From: Flavobacterium sp. N502540
GTDB lineage: Bacteria > Bacteroidota > Bacteroidia > Flavobacteriales > Flavobacteriaceae
Assembly: GCF_025947365.1 (NCBI RefSeq)
Contig: NZ_CP110012.1
Span: 2,728,001 to 2,792,000, forward strand
Length of the DNA: 64,000 nt
Direction of reading: 5' to 3'
Part shown: positions 37,101-44,444 of the stretch, in pieces
Layout: each line of letters begins with the position of its first letter
Numbering within the stretch: the stretch's first letter is position 1
Notes under the pieces: generated by a model
Seen by the model: the letters and a program-made list of their open reading frames with translations, nothing else
The model's database searches: none
What the model was told of the DNA's origin: nothing
Made by a program: the position numbers and the translations under genes

Positions 37101-37879
37101 TGTGACCCCGGATTGTATTTGCCTTCGTTAAAGTAGATGTCGTTGCCGCTGGCAAAGGCCTGTGAACCCAGCTCTTTGTTCATTTGAACGGCGTTTGAAT
37201 CGTTATGAATTCTTACATTGCTAAAATCAGCCCCAAAACCGGATTCCATCTCCGTTTTAGTGTTTTTAGAAAGTGGAGCACCACCACCTCTGCTATGGTT
37301 TAAATTGCTTTCCAGATTAGAATCATCGGAAGGATTTGCATTGGCACCGGCACTCATTTGAAGCTCTTTTTCGTCTTCTTTGGATTGGATTTCTTCTTCC
37401 TCTTTAGTTTGAACCTCTTCTTCTGTTTTCTTTTGCTGAACAATTGGTTTTGGAACAGAAATGGTTTCAGTGGTTTTGACCGTTTCGTTTTGAGGAACTT
37501 CGGTTTTATTCTGAGGAGTTTCTTCGACAGTTGCTTTTTCAGGAACAATGGTTTCCTTTTCTTCTTTTTCTGATTTTAACTGAACAATGGGAGAGAGGTT
37601 TTCCGCTATTGATTTTTGAGGAGCGGCTTCCTCCTTTTTCTGTACCTCCTCTAATTTATTTTGAACGATGGGTGATGGACTAAAAAACGGTTCAGAATTA
37701 TTTTTAGGAGTCTTAGCGACTATCTGATCTGCAGTTTTGTCGGCTTCCGCTTCATATTTATCGTTTGATTTGCCGATGCTGAGTTTTGCCTGTAAACCAA
37801 AAAAAGGGCTGCTGCCTCGCTCATTCGTTGAGGTAGTCTGATTGGAGGAATGAGCTGTTTTTTTAGCAAGAGCACCCAT
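34142..37879 (-). CDS. DUF4157 protein with HNH-like motif, candidate eCIS cargo
   Basis: A 1245-aa protein without signal peptide. The N-terminus carries the block SIGKSNDKYEAEADKTADQI (~34-53) shared with the next DUF4157 gene, then a long low-complexity linker with VQ(K/N)K and EEE motifs (70-175). The DUF4157 (eCIS_core) domain lies at ~195-280, with HELTHTVQQ giving an HExxH at 268-272. At ~445-480 an HNH-like pattern appears (IDHIVEHQLGG, then NYELLEASANGSSG), with D447-H448, N462 and N471 as candidate metal and catalytic residues. The last ~600 residues are beta repeats rich in glycine (SATIEARYSENTFTASGEAE; ASLGIGWFSISETWRY). DUF4157 proteins are strongly linked to eCIS as cargo. A nuclease function is inferred from the motif only. 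Confidence 0.75.
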   Translation of the reverse strand: MGALAKKTAHSSNQTTSTNERGSSPFFGLQAKLSIGKSNDKYEAEADKTADQIVAKTPKNNSEPFFSPSPIVQNKLEEVQKKEEAAPQKSIAENLSPIVQLKSEKEEKETIVPEKATVEETPQNKTEVPQNETVKTTETISVPKPIVQQKKTEEEVQTKEEEEIQSKEDEKELQMSAGANANPSDDSNLESNLNHSRGGGAPLSKNTKTEMESGFGADFSNVRIHNDSNAVQMNKELGSQAFASGNDIYFNEGKYNPGSQGGKHLLAHELTHTVQQGASAVQPKMIQKTTTPSTGGSAVTPPTGVTPRDEANGQFSYEKGGLTYRISTSSSLALTLPLISISDFKVRNTSLFTRPLVMPPPGRNTQQPQNWDAGTAVQANHNLDTKITEATQSGGYSRAENENERVYFFKGKNKPELNIFGTRAELLPLAKLPIWDREKNATTFQIDHIVEHQLGGNDTVANYELLEASANGSSGSSIAWEMNRKIKDAYDVFMSPYYQTKTDKPVLPARPGRGNQYVNLFKDIGYNISFLDFNFALRTQTGMPDRYWSFDEINRGLHLNEIESLTGDEMRRMGTEDDPALFISPNGGERLTIPQGNRYPVEGWLPRVDLKERPDFQNLTLKVDAYKSADLRNTNKISASYPDMTWNLKKIPNTYIFYVDKQSTIDNAVTGTGGVFQSLRLPGMSPIQIDQMDLTPAGFAGSGKVLPTVPLISDADIDIVIDGDGVRLRKLFTADEFHFPSPFVIENASLEVSFGTNGLGIAGRVDFGINNVGSGHIQAAASMANGFALEGAFNFDSTLFNPAEINVEYKDNIWTIGGRIGITQGTIRGVKSATIEARYSENTFTASGEAELDIPGIRSGTMQATYSDDGFSIGGQFQLRDDIPGIRGGSVSASIAKQNGAEEYNVSVSGTAQPKIPGINSSLTVTYENGALTLTGSADYSRGMLSGSVTVGATNRTIGEDGQPTGEPDDTMRVYGGGTLTLQLTPWLAATAGVKFLPNGEMEVTARLATDTYDVFPRKQFDRNLFTVPTIEIPLFAIPLGPRSLGLVAQASGGLDFTAGFGPGQLRNLSAEITYNPEHEELTTVAGHGEFAIPADAGLTLHGDLGLGLSIGIASLSGGIELAGTLGLEGEAGASVDVNWSPQTGLALDAEGHITVNPKFTFDINAFARASLGIGWFSISETWRYNLASFSWGPDIQFGLVFPIHYREGEPFDISFDDIEVIYPELDVIDMAKDLASDVKDDIFD

Positions 37880-37908
37880 AATTAAGTCATATTTTACCGT
37901 TTTAAAAT

Positions 37909-39075
37909 TTAAAAAGAACTATTGATCTCCATTAGAACAATTTCTTTAGGCCCAACCAGGGATATCAGTAACTTATCGTAGTTCGGAATATTGAAATAAC
38001 GGCTTTGTCCAATTTTCCATCGATAAGGCAATATGGTTTTTTCGTACACTTTTTCATCAATATGGTTTGTTTCTTGTGCCTTTTTATCTTTTTTACTGAA
38101 TTCACCAGAGCTGTTCAAATGATAACCGAAATAGGAATCTCCTTTTTCAAAAACAATGGGTAGAATGTAACTTTTAGCATCTTCGGGAACATCCCATTCT
38201 TTTGATATAGTATTGGTTTTTAAGTAGGTTTTTTTGTTTTCGGTATAAGAAATAAATACCTCTCCATTATTTAAAACACCCGCAGACTGAAGTGCTATTT
38301 TTCTTTTCAGAACAGATTTCTCATACCATCTGAAAGTAGAACCTTCAAGGGTAATATATTTACTGCCCCAGAAGCCGGCGAGCTTTTCAAAGGGACCGAA
38401 ATTTTGTACGGTTTTCTCATTGGTAACCATACCTTTTGTATCCAAAGAAACAATTGCGCTTTTAGAATTATCGATGCAATAGAGCGCATTTTGATAAGAA
38501 ACAGTATGAATACCGCCGAACCATTCAAGGACTTTGATTTTTGTATAATCACCCTCAATCAGCCACGCATTACTGATCCCAATTACCCAAATGTCTTTGT
38601 TTTCTGAAAGAATAATTTTCATTCCTTTTAAAGGATGCTGAATTTTGACATTATCTTTTTTTACGATATACAGGATGTCAGAAGTTAACTTCAGAAAATC
38701 ACCATTTGCAGTAACAGCCACATCAATAACATCCGAATCGGAATGGTAGTCAAAGGAATCATTGAGGATGGAGAAAAAATGATTGTCCCGTGTGCCATTC
38801 TCAGAAACATATCGACCAATTAATGCCTCTGAAGTTCCATACAATTCCATATATTTTCCAGGAAATGAAAGTTCAGGGTTTGGGATGTCTATACGGGAAT
38901 ATTCGTGTCCGTTTTTACCGATTGTAGGATACTTTGATAAAGCAGGTACGGAATCTATCGATTGTTTATAGACAATTTTAAAAGTAAGGTCATGTTTGTT
39001 TTCGGGATTCATTTTAGAAACGTTTTGACAATTGGTAAATACTAAAATTAATAATAAAGATAAAGCCTTTTTCAT
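37909..39075 (-). CDS. lipoprotein between two DUF4157 genes
   Basis: A 388-aa protein. The ATG at 39075 is preferred over one at 39087 because it begins a lipoprotein-like signal (MKKALSLLLILVFTNC, Cys at 16; Asn before Cys is unusual but seen in Bacteroidota). The mature part is beta-rich with repeated short strands and tryptophans (IWVIGISNAWLIEGDY; KLAGFWGSKYITLEGSTFRW), suggesting a beta-propeller. It lies 15 bases after the papain-like DUF4157 gene and 29 before the HNH-like one. A lipoprotein in an eCIS cargo block could protect the producer's envelope or be unrelated. No family is recognised. Confidence 0.65.
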   Translation of the reverse strand: MKKALSLLLILVFTNCQNVSKMNPENKHDLTFKIVYKQSIDSVPALSKYPTIGKNGHEYSRIDIPNPELSFPGKYMELYGTSEALIGRYVSENGTRDNHFFSILNDSFDYHSDSDVIDVAVTANGDFLKLTSDILYIVKKDNVKIQHPLKGMKIILSENKDIWVIGISNAWLIEGDYTKIKVLEWFGGIHTVSYQNALYCIDNSKSAIVSLDTKGMVTNEKTVQNFGPFEKLAGFWGSKYITLEGSTFRWYEKSVLKRKIALQSAGVLNNGEVFISYTENKKTYLKTNTISKEWDVPEDAKSYILPIVFEKGDSYFGYHLNSSGEFSKKDKKAQETNHIDEKVYEKTILPYRWKIGQSRYFNIPNYDKLLISLVGPKEIVLMEINSSF

Positions 39076-39090
39076 ATCGGATTGCATAAT

Positions 39091-41337
39091 TTACCAAGGA
39101 GGATTAGAAATTTGAATTACTCCCGAAAACACGTTAATATTGACACGCTGTATAAAAAAGTCATTATTAGGCTGCGACCAAAGACTGATGGCATGCGTTC
39201 CGTCGATTGCCATCGCAACGTGCCCCGGATAAGGTCTGCCAGATTCGGTATAAAAAATTAACTGTCCGACCGTTGGCGTCGTACCCGGATAGACAGGCAA
39301 ACCGCTGTTCCATCCCAATTGACTCCATATCAAAATATTTGGATCTCCGCCGGAACTAAATGCATTATTATAGAAGGTCTGAATCCAGGAAGCATTAATT
39401 TTGTTAGACAGATAAGCGGCGTACATGATACTTTCCCAGCAATTCATAGTGGCAGCAGCCGGAAGTGTTCCGGAACCGCCATTGGTCACAAAATAGGCAA
39501 AGAAATCATTATTAGGAGGGTTTCTCCAATACATTGAACCCAATAACAGATGAGAGAAAATAGCAACAGAAACCGGAGCCGTCAGTTTTGAATTGATTAA
39601 GCTTCTGATGCTTGTATCTGCCAATGCAGCTTGTCTGTCGCCGGGAGAGGCACTTAAGATTTCATTTCGAATGACATCATAATCGGTACTGTGATTCAGA
39701 AGCCAGGTAAGTTTCGGAATGAAATCTGAACCTTCATAATTAATCCATTCTAATTGTGTTACAATGTCAAAATTGAGATCGGTTACAGCTTCGACCATGG
39801 TCGTATTATCACAAACCGCGCTAAAAAAATCTTTCCAGAGAGGTGTTTTTAAAGCGTCTTTTTGTGCCTGGTCTGTACTGGAATGTATGATCCATGGTTT
39901 TATAGTAGCATAATCGAGTTCGAATCTCGTTACGAACATTTCGGCGTTCAGCCAGGTCAATTTAGTAGTTAAATCAAACTGCAGATCGTTTAAGGCTTCA
40001 ATCATAGTGATGTTGTCGCAAACGTCTACAAAGAAATTCATGCCTACATCGGTATGTACTTTTAGGGCATCTCTTTCAGTTTGATTGGTGCTGGCACTTG
40101 TAATCCAGGGTTTTATCTCTGAATAGCTGATTGACCAACTGGCTGAATAGACCTCTGCTTTAAGCCATATTAATTTTGTTATTAAATCAAATTGTAAATC
40201 GTCGAGAGCTTCAATCATATTGGCATTCGTACAAACGCCAACAAAAAAGCTTTTCCAGACATCGGTTTTTAAAACATCTCTTTGCGGTTGATCGGCAGCG
40301 GTCACCATTCCTTTGATTTCGCTGTACGCCATGAAAAATGTTCCAAAGGTAGCGGCGGCATTTACCCATTCCAGTTTTGTATTTAGAGGAGCTCCCAAAT
40401 TATTAACTGCTCTGATCATTTCGGCTACATTAAGTGCTGCAGCCATTCTGGTTTTGTAGCTGCTATTGCCTAAAACAGTTGCTTTTTCAGTATCGTTAAG
40501 CTGAGAACACATTAAAATGACTTCATCTTCAGGAACATTCCAGCTGTCGAGCATTTCGTTTAGACTGTCTAAATTGCTTGGCGTATCTTGTTTTTGAATG
40601 TTGGGTTTATTGCCTTGCTGTATCGTGTGCGTAAGTTCGTGTGCTAACAGATGTTTTCCGTCCTGAGAATCGGGATTGTATTTTCCTTCGTTAAAATAGA
40701 CGTCATTGCCATTGGCAAAAGCCTGAGAACCCAGTTCCTTGTTCATCTGAACAGCATTAGAATCATTGTGGATTCTCACCTTGCTGAAATTGGCTCCAAA
40801 ACCGGATTCCATTTGGTTTTGAGTGGCATTGGCCATAGGAGAACCACCACCTTTACTGCTCTGAAGTTTGCTTTCCAGCGATGCTGTATTTGTTGGACTT
40901 GTTTCAGTGTCAGCACTTTTTTGAATTTCCTGTTCCTCTTCTTTGGTCTGAACTTCCTCTTCGGTTTTTTTCTGCTGAATCAGTGGTTTTGAAATCGGAT
41001 TTTTTTCGACTGTCTTAGGAGCTTCAATGGCAGCCGTTTCCGTTTTGTTTTGAAGTGTTTCTTCCTGTTCCGTTTTTAATTGCGTAACAGGCGTACTTCG
41101 TTCTGCTAATGATTTTTTTTGAACTACAGGAGACGGACTAAAAAAAGATTCCGATTTGGCATTTTGTTTTTGAGAAACGATTTGATCAGCTGCTTTGTCG
41201 GCTTCAACTTCATATTTGTCATTCGATTTTCCGATACTGAGTTTTGTCTGTACGCCAAAAAAATCCTCACCCTGCCTTGAATTAAAGGCGGATGGTCCGG
41301 AAGGATTGGATTTTGATTTTTGGTTAAAGGCTCCCAT
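39091..41337 (-). CDS. DUF4157 protein with C-terminal Cys/His papain-like domain, candidate eCIS cargo
   Basis: A 748-aa protein without signal peptide. Residues ~26-75 nearly repeat the N-terminus of the 1245-aa DUF4157 protein (TKLSIGKSNDKYEVEADKAA; SPSPVVQKK). A charged linker follows, then DUF4157 at ~160-245 with HELTHTIQQ (HExxH 233-237). Residues ~288-571 are four ~70-aa tandem repeats. The end (~625-748) has MNCWESIMYAAYLSNK (C633) and PYPGHVAMAIDG (H706), the Cys and His order and spacing of papain-like NlpC/P60-type enzymes. I infer a cysteine hydrolase or transferase effector, probably acting on protein or peptidoglycan; this needs structure prediction. It sits in the cargo block of the eCIS operon. 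Confidence 0.75.
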   Translation of the reverse strand: MGAFNQKSKSNPSGPSAFNSRQGEDFFGVQTKLSIGKSNDKYEVEADKAADQIVSQKQNAKSESFFSPSPVVQKKSLAERSTPVTQLKTEQEETLQNKTETAAIEAPKTVEKNPISKPLIQQKKTEEEVQTKEEEQEIQKSADTETSPTNTASLESKLQSSKGGGSPMANATQNQMESGFGANFSKVRIHNDSNAVQMNKELGSQAFANGNDVYFNEGKYNPDSQDGKHLLAHELTHTIQQGNKPNIQKQDTPSNLDSLNEMLDSWNVPEDEVILMCSQLNDTEKATVLGNSSYKTRMAAALNVAEMIRAVNNLGAPLNTKLEWVNAAATFGTFFMAYSEIKGMVTAADQPQRDVLKTDVWKSFFVGVCTNANMIEALDDLQFDLITKLIWLKAEVYSASWSISYSEIKPWITSASTNQTERDALKVHTDVGMNFFVDVCDNITMIEALNDLQFDLTTKLTWLNAEMFVTRFELDYATIKPWIIHSSTDQAQKDALKTPLWKDFFSAVCDNTTMVEAVTDLNFDIVTQLEWINYEGSDFIPKLTWLLNHSTDYDVIRNEILSASPGDRQAALADTSIRSLINSKLTAPVSVAIFSHLLLGSMYWRNPPNNDFFAYFVTNGGSGTLPAAATMNCWESIMYAAYLSNKINASWIQTFYNNAFSSGGDPNILIWSQLGWNSGLPVYPGTTPTVGQLIFYTESGRPYPGHVAMAIDGTHAISLWSQPNNDFFIQRVNINVFSGVIQISNPPW
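39625..40476 (-). repeat. four ~70-residue tandem repeats in the papain-like DUF4157 protein
   Basis: Residues ~288-571 carry four units with a shared core N-(M/T)-IEA(L/V)xDLxFDLxTKLxWL, then a SYSEIKPWI-type stretch and a (Q/E)RDALK end. Units two and three are the closest in sequence. Similar repeats in other eCIS-linked DUF4157 proteins are thought to be helical spacers. Confidence 0.7.
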
Positions 41338-41362
41338 GTGTCGTTAACGGTACTTGATTTTA

Positions 41363-42907
41363 TTAATGTCTGTGTTTTGATCCCACACCTTTAAAAGCAT
41401 TCTCTCCACAGGAAGCCGGAGTTCCAATGATCAAGCTGAACTTGCCTGCAGTTGGGGCGGTGAAATTAATCGGAACTGTACCGCCAATTTTGAACGAGGT
41501 TGGTTTCATTAAACTTTTCCCTGTGGAATCGATAATTTCGACGCTGTAACTTGAACAGGGGTTCTCATTTTTATTTCTTGTCGTTGTTAATGAGATAGAA
41601 AATGATTTACAATCACCATTTGTTTCTAATGTTTCAATATGAACCGGATCTGAGGAGAAGTGAAATATATTCGTTATATCGCAGGTCTTTTTGTCTTTTT
41701 TCTTTGGTGGTTTTTTCTTTTTGTCTTTGCCCGGGCCTGGGCCTTTTCCAACATAAATATCATCTAAACGGCCAATCGTTTGTACGCCAACAACACCATC
41801 GTAGCTCAGACCGTTATCGGATTGAAATTTGAATACAGCTGCTCGTGTTTCACTGCCAAAATCACCATCGGCACCGAATTTAGGAAGTTGATAACCCAAA
41901 TCCATTAAACCCGATTGTACTTTTTGTACCGGCTCTCCCTTACATCCGGTAGCGAGATAATCTAAATCATCGTGCGTTTGCTCTAATTTGTAATCTCCTT
42001 TAAAACGAGGAGATTCTAAATCTTCAGCTGCAGTTGCAGAAGGATCGACTGATTTTTGCACCGCTCCGGTTTGCTGAATGGTATGGGTTAACTCATGTGC
42101 CAGCAAATGTTTCCCTTCCCGGGAATCCGGATTGTATTTTCCTTTGTTAAAATAGACATCGTTGCCATTGGTGAAAGCTTGTGCTCCCAATTCCTGACTC
42201 ATTTGAACAGCATTAGTATCCGTGTGAATTTTTACATCGCTGAAATCTGCACCAAAACCCGATTCCATCTCTTTTTTGGTTTTTTTGTCTAGGCCGTTTC
42301 CACCACCTTTTGAGTGGTCCAGTTTTCCTTCGAGCTCATTATTCTCGATTTCGGCATCGGGATTTTGCTCTTTCTTTTGTACGGCCTTGTCTTCTTCTTT
42401 TTGATCTTTAGACTGTACTTTTTCTTCTTTTTCACAATCGGCGCATTTCTTTTGTACCGGTTTCTCTTCTTCCTTCTGGTCTGATTTTTTCTGTACCGGT
42501 TTTTCCTCTTCTTTTTTATCGGATTTCTTCTGAACTGGCTTTTCTTCTTCTTTGTCGGATTTTTTCTGAACAGGTTTCTCTTCCTCTTTCTTGTCCGATT
42601 TCTTTTGTACCGGTTTTTCCTCTTCTTTCTTATCGGATTTTTTCTGTACGGGCTCCTCTTGTTTGATTTCCTTACTCTGAACAGAAGAGATAGTCTTTGC
42701 AATTTGTTTTTGTTGTACGTTTTCTTTCGACTGCAGAAGACTTCCTCCGGATGAATTATTATTTACTACTTTATCAGCAACCCGTTCTGCCTCAACCTCA
42801 AACTGGTCACCGACTGTTCCGGTTTTCAGTTTTTTCTGGATTTTAGGTCCAAAAAAAGCAGAAGAGGAGGAGTGCGTAATTGGTTTTTTATTTTCTAGCG
42901 TTCTCAT
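41363..42907 (-). CDS. DUF4157 protein with peptidoglycan-binding domain, candidate eCIS cargo
   Basis: A 514-aa protein (ATG at 42907; the GTG one codon upstream is less likely). After a short N-terminal block with VGDQFEVEAERVADKVV, resembling the EAD-x-x-AD block of the other two DUF4157 proteins, there is a run of KPVQKKSD repeats, a CADCEKEEK motif, and DUF4157 at ~195-285 with HELTHTIQQ (HExxH). Residues ~320-385 are a PG_binding_1 domain (QSGLMDLGYQLPKFGADGDF ... FKFQSDNGLSYDGVVG). A lysine-rich linker (KKKKPPKKKDKK) and a beta-rich C-terminus close it. It may direct the particle or cargo to cell walls, or act as an effector itself. It is first in the cargo block. Confidence 0.75.
   Translation of the reverse strand: MRTLENKKPITHSSSSAFFGPKIQKKLKTGTVGDQFEVEAERVADKVVNNNSSGGSLLQSKENVQQKQIAKTISSVQSKEIKQEEPVQKKSDKKEEEKPVQKKSDKKEEEKPVQKKSDKEEEKPVQKKSDKKEEEKPVQKKSDQKEEEKPVQKKCADCEKEEKVQSKDQKEEDKAVQKKEQNPDAEIENNELEGKLDHSKGGGNGLDKKTKKEMESGFGADFSDVKIHTDTNAVQMSQELGAQAFTNGNDVYFNKGKYNPDSREGKHLLAHELTHTIQQTGAVQKSVDPSATAAEDLESPRFKGDYKLEQTHDDLDYLATGCKGEPVQKVQSGLMDLGYQLPKFGADGDFGSETRAAVFKFQSDNGLSYDGVVGVQTIGRLDDIYVGKGPGPGKDKKKKPPKKKDKKTCDITNIFHFSSDPVHIETLETNGDCKSFSISLTTTRNKNENPCSSYSVEIIDSTGKSLMKPTSFKIGGTVPINFTAPTAGKFSLIIGTPASCGENAFKGVGSKHRH
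42440..42655 (-). repeat. KPVQKKSD-type 39-bp minisatellite in the DUF4157/PG-binding gene
   Basis: Five copies of a ~13-residue unit, PVQKKSD(K/Q)xEEEK, followed by a sixth, altered one (PVQKKCADCEKEEK), at residues ~87-160. The codons differ between copies, so selection on the peptide rather than recent slippage is likely. The unit is lysine/glutamate-rich and probably an extended linker. Confidence 0.8.
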
Positions 42908-42986
42908 CACTTCATTGTTTTATTATTTGAAATAAAAAAAATATTTCTTTACCCTTTACGGGATCAATTTTCCGGAATAAAGGGGG

Positions 42987-43862
42987 CTACGATGCGAGCA
43001 TCGTTGGAGAGCTGATTTCTTCTTTTGGTATGATCTGATGCTTTTCCAGCTCGATCTTTATTTGTGCGTACCAGTACGGAAATATTTTAAACAATCGAAA
43101 TTCAATTTCTTCCGTAATGTCTTTTTTGTACTTTTTAATACCAAAGAGATGACTGTAGCTTATTTCATTGGCATATTTACTCTGTTCTGTTATATTTTTT
43201 CCTTTAAGAAGCAGGGTAGGCGTAATATTGTTATAGTCTAATACAGAAGCCAGATTGTATTGTTCTATGACAATACAGGGCTCAAACCCCTGTTGTTTTA
43301 ATGGCTCGAATTCCTTACGGTTTGTGGTATAGATTTTTTCCAGATCATAATAGGCATTTATAAATTTATCGCGCAGTGTCAGGTCATTAAATCCCAGTAT
43401 GCCACAGCTGTAGGAAAGTCCTAAATCAGGATGCCAGTAAGGTAAATTTTGTGTGTATTGATTAAAAAAATCGATTTGCTTTTTATAGTGCGCTTCATAA
43501 CCGCATTCTCTGCGTTCGAGAATAATGGAGTCGAAATTGAAATTGATTTTCTTTTTTATAAATACATCTGTATCGAGGTGAACAAACGGTTTAGTTTGCT
43601 TTTCGATGGCATGAATTTTTGATTTCATCCACAATTCTTTATTGTGTTCCTGATCCATTTTTGTGATTCTGCAGGGCAGCATATACAAAAAGTTATAGGC
43701 AGTTTCGTCTGCATAAAGCTCAATGTCTTTGTACCAAAGATGACTGTACAAAATACTCAAAGCGGTCATGTAAACGGTTTCCTTAAGTTTATTGCCCATT
43801 TGCCAACGATTATTGATCAGAGGAAAAGCGTTCAGGCTGTATATTATTCTTGGTTCTTCCAT
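42987..43862 (-). CDS. glycosyltransferase-like protein (DxD) in the eCIS operon
   Basis: A 291-aa soluble protein. VHLDTDVFIKK (D97-T98-D99) is a typical GT-A DxD metal/nucleotide-sugar motif, preceded by a Rossmann-like N-terminal half with KPFVHLD, and followed by a GLSYSCGILGFND segment as found in GT-A folds. The exact family is uncertain. It overlaps the nucleotidyltransferase-like gene upstream by 19 bases, so the two are surely co-expressed. It might glycosylate an eCIS component or cargo, or itself be a toxin that glycosylates target proteins. No signal peptide or cargo-type N-terminus is visible, so a modifying role is favoured. Confidence 0.65.
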   Translation of the reverse strand: MEEPRIIYSLNAFPLINNRWQMGNKLKETVYMTALSILYSHLWYKDIELYADETAYNFLYMLPCRITKMDQEHNKELWMKSKIHAIEKQTKPFVHLDTDVFIKKKINFNFDSIILERRECGYEAHYKKQIDFFNQYTQNLPYWHPDLGLSYSCGILGFNDLTLRDKFINAYYDLEKIYTTNRKEFEPLKQQGFEPCIVIEQYNLASVLDYNNITPTLLLKGKNITEQSKYANEISYSHLFGIKKYKKDITEEIEFRLFKIFPYWYAQIKIELEKHQIIPKEEISSPTMLAS

Positions 43863-44431
43863 AAAATATCGCTTAAGGTTTGCAGCTGTTGTTTTTCATC
43901 CAGATAGCAGACGTTGTTGTATAACGAAGCTTTTTTACTGTGTTTATAGAGCCTTTTCCATTCGTATTTTTCACCCGTTGCGTCTGAGGTCAATTTCGGA
44001 ATCTGGTCATTATGAAATGTTTTCATTTCATCAAAGGTGGCGTGCCATACCATTTCACCTAATAAATAGGACTGTGTCAAGCCTATTTTAGAGAAATCTC
44101 TTTTGTAATAATCCGTATGGACATTTTTATCGTTGATCAGGTATTCTGAAACCAAAACTTCCCCCTGCAGATCATAAAAGCGGTTGAAAAAACGGGTGAT
44201 CCCTTCATTTTTTTTAATGAGTGATAAATCGTCTTCATTTTCATAAATAATATCAATATCATTTATGGGCATATCATAATAAGCACGGAGGTTAATGTAA
44301 TCCGCAATTCCGCCTACAAAGGCAATCTTTGTGATATCGAGGTTTTCAAAAATATTTTTGAGAGCTTGTTTTTGCTCGTAGAAAATATTTTGTTCATCCT
44401 CTTTTAGAAATGTGTTTTTTTCGGTTTCCAT
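43844..44431 (-). CDS. nucleotidyltransferase-like protein in the eCIS operon
   Basis: A 195-aa soluble protein. The pattern AFVGGIADYINLRAYY then INDIDIIYENED (G40-G41; D58 and D60) is that of pol-beta-type nucleotidyltransferases: GG, then DxD on the next strand. A third acidic residue cannot be placed with confidence. Family members transfer a nucleotide to protein, RNA or small molecules. It follows the tape measure gene by 13 bases and overlaps the glycosyltransferase-like gene by 19, forming an enzyme pair inside an eCIS operon. Function there is unknown. Confidence 0.6.
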   Translation of the reverse strand: METEKNTFLKEDEQNIFYEQKQALKNIFENLDITKIAFVGGIADYINLRAYYDMPINDIDIIYENEDDLSLIKKNEGITRFFNRFYDLQGEVLVSEYLINDKNVHTDYYKRDFSKIGLTQSYLLGEMVWHATFDEMKTFHNDQIPKLTSDATGEKYEWKRLYKHSKKASLYNNVCYLDEKQQLQTLSDILWKNQE

Positions 44432-44444
44432 GTTTTATATCGTA

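Noticed and set aside
42440..42655. Regular short repeats as a CRISPR array
   Set aside because: The repeats are in frame in a long gene and encode KPVQKKSD units with no unique spacers.
34142..42907. HELTH (HExxH) in the three DUF4157 proteins as proof of active metalloproteases
   Set aside because: The motif is a conserved DUF4157 feature, and no third zinc ligand can be assigned from sequence, so activity is left open.
34438..43241. Plus-strand open frames opposite the DUF4157 genes
   Set aside because: They mirror lysine/glutamate-rich or beta-repeat coding sequence of the minus-strand genes and have no domain, spacing or start of their own.
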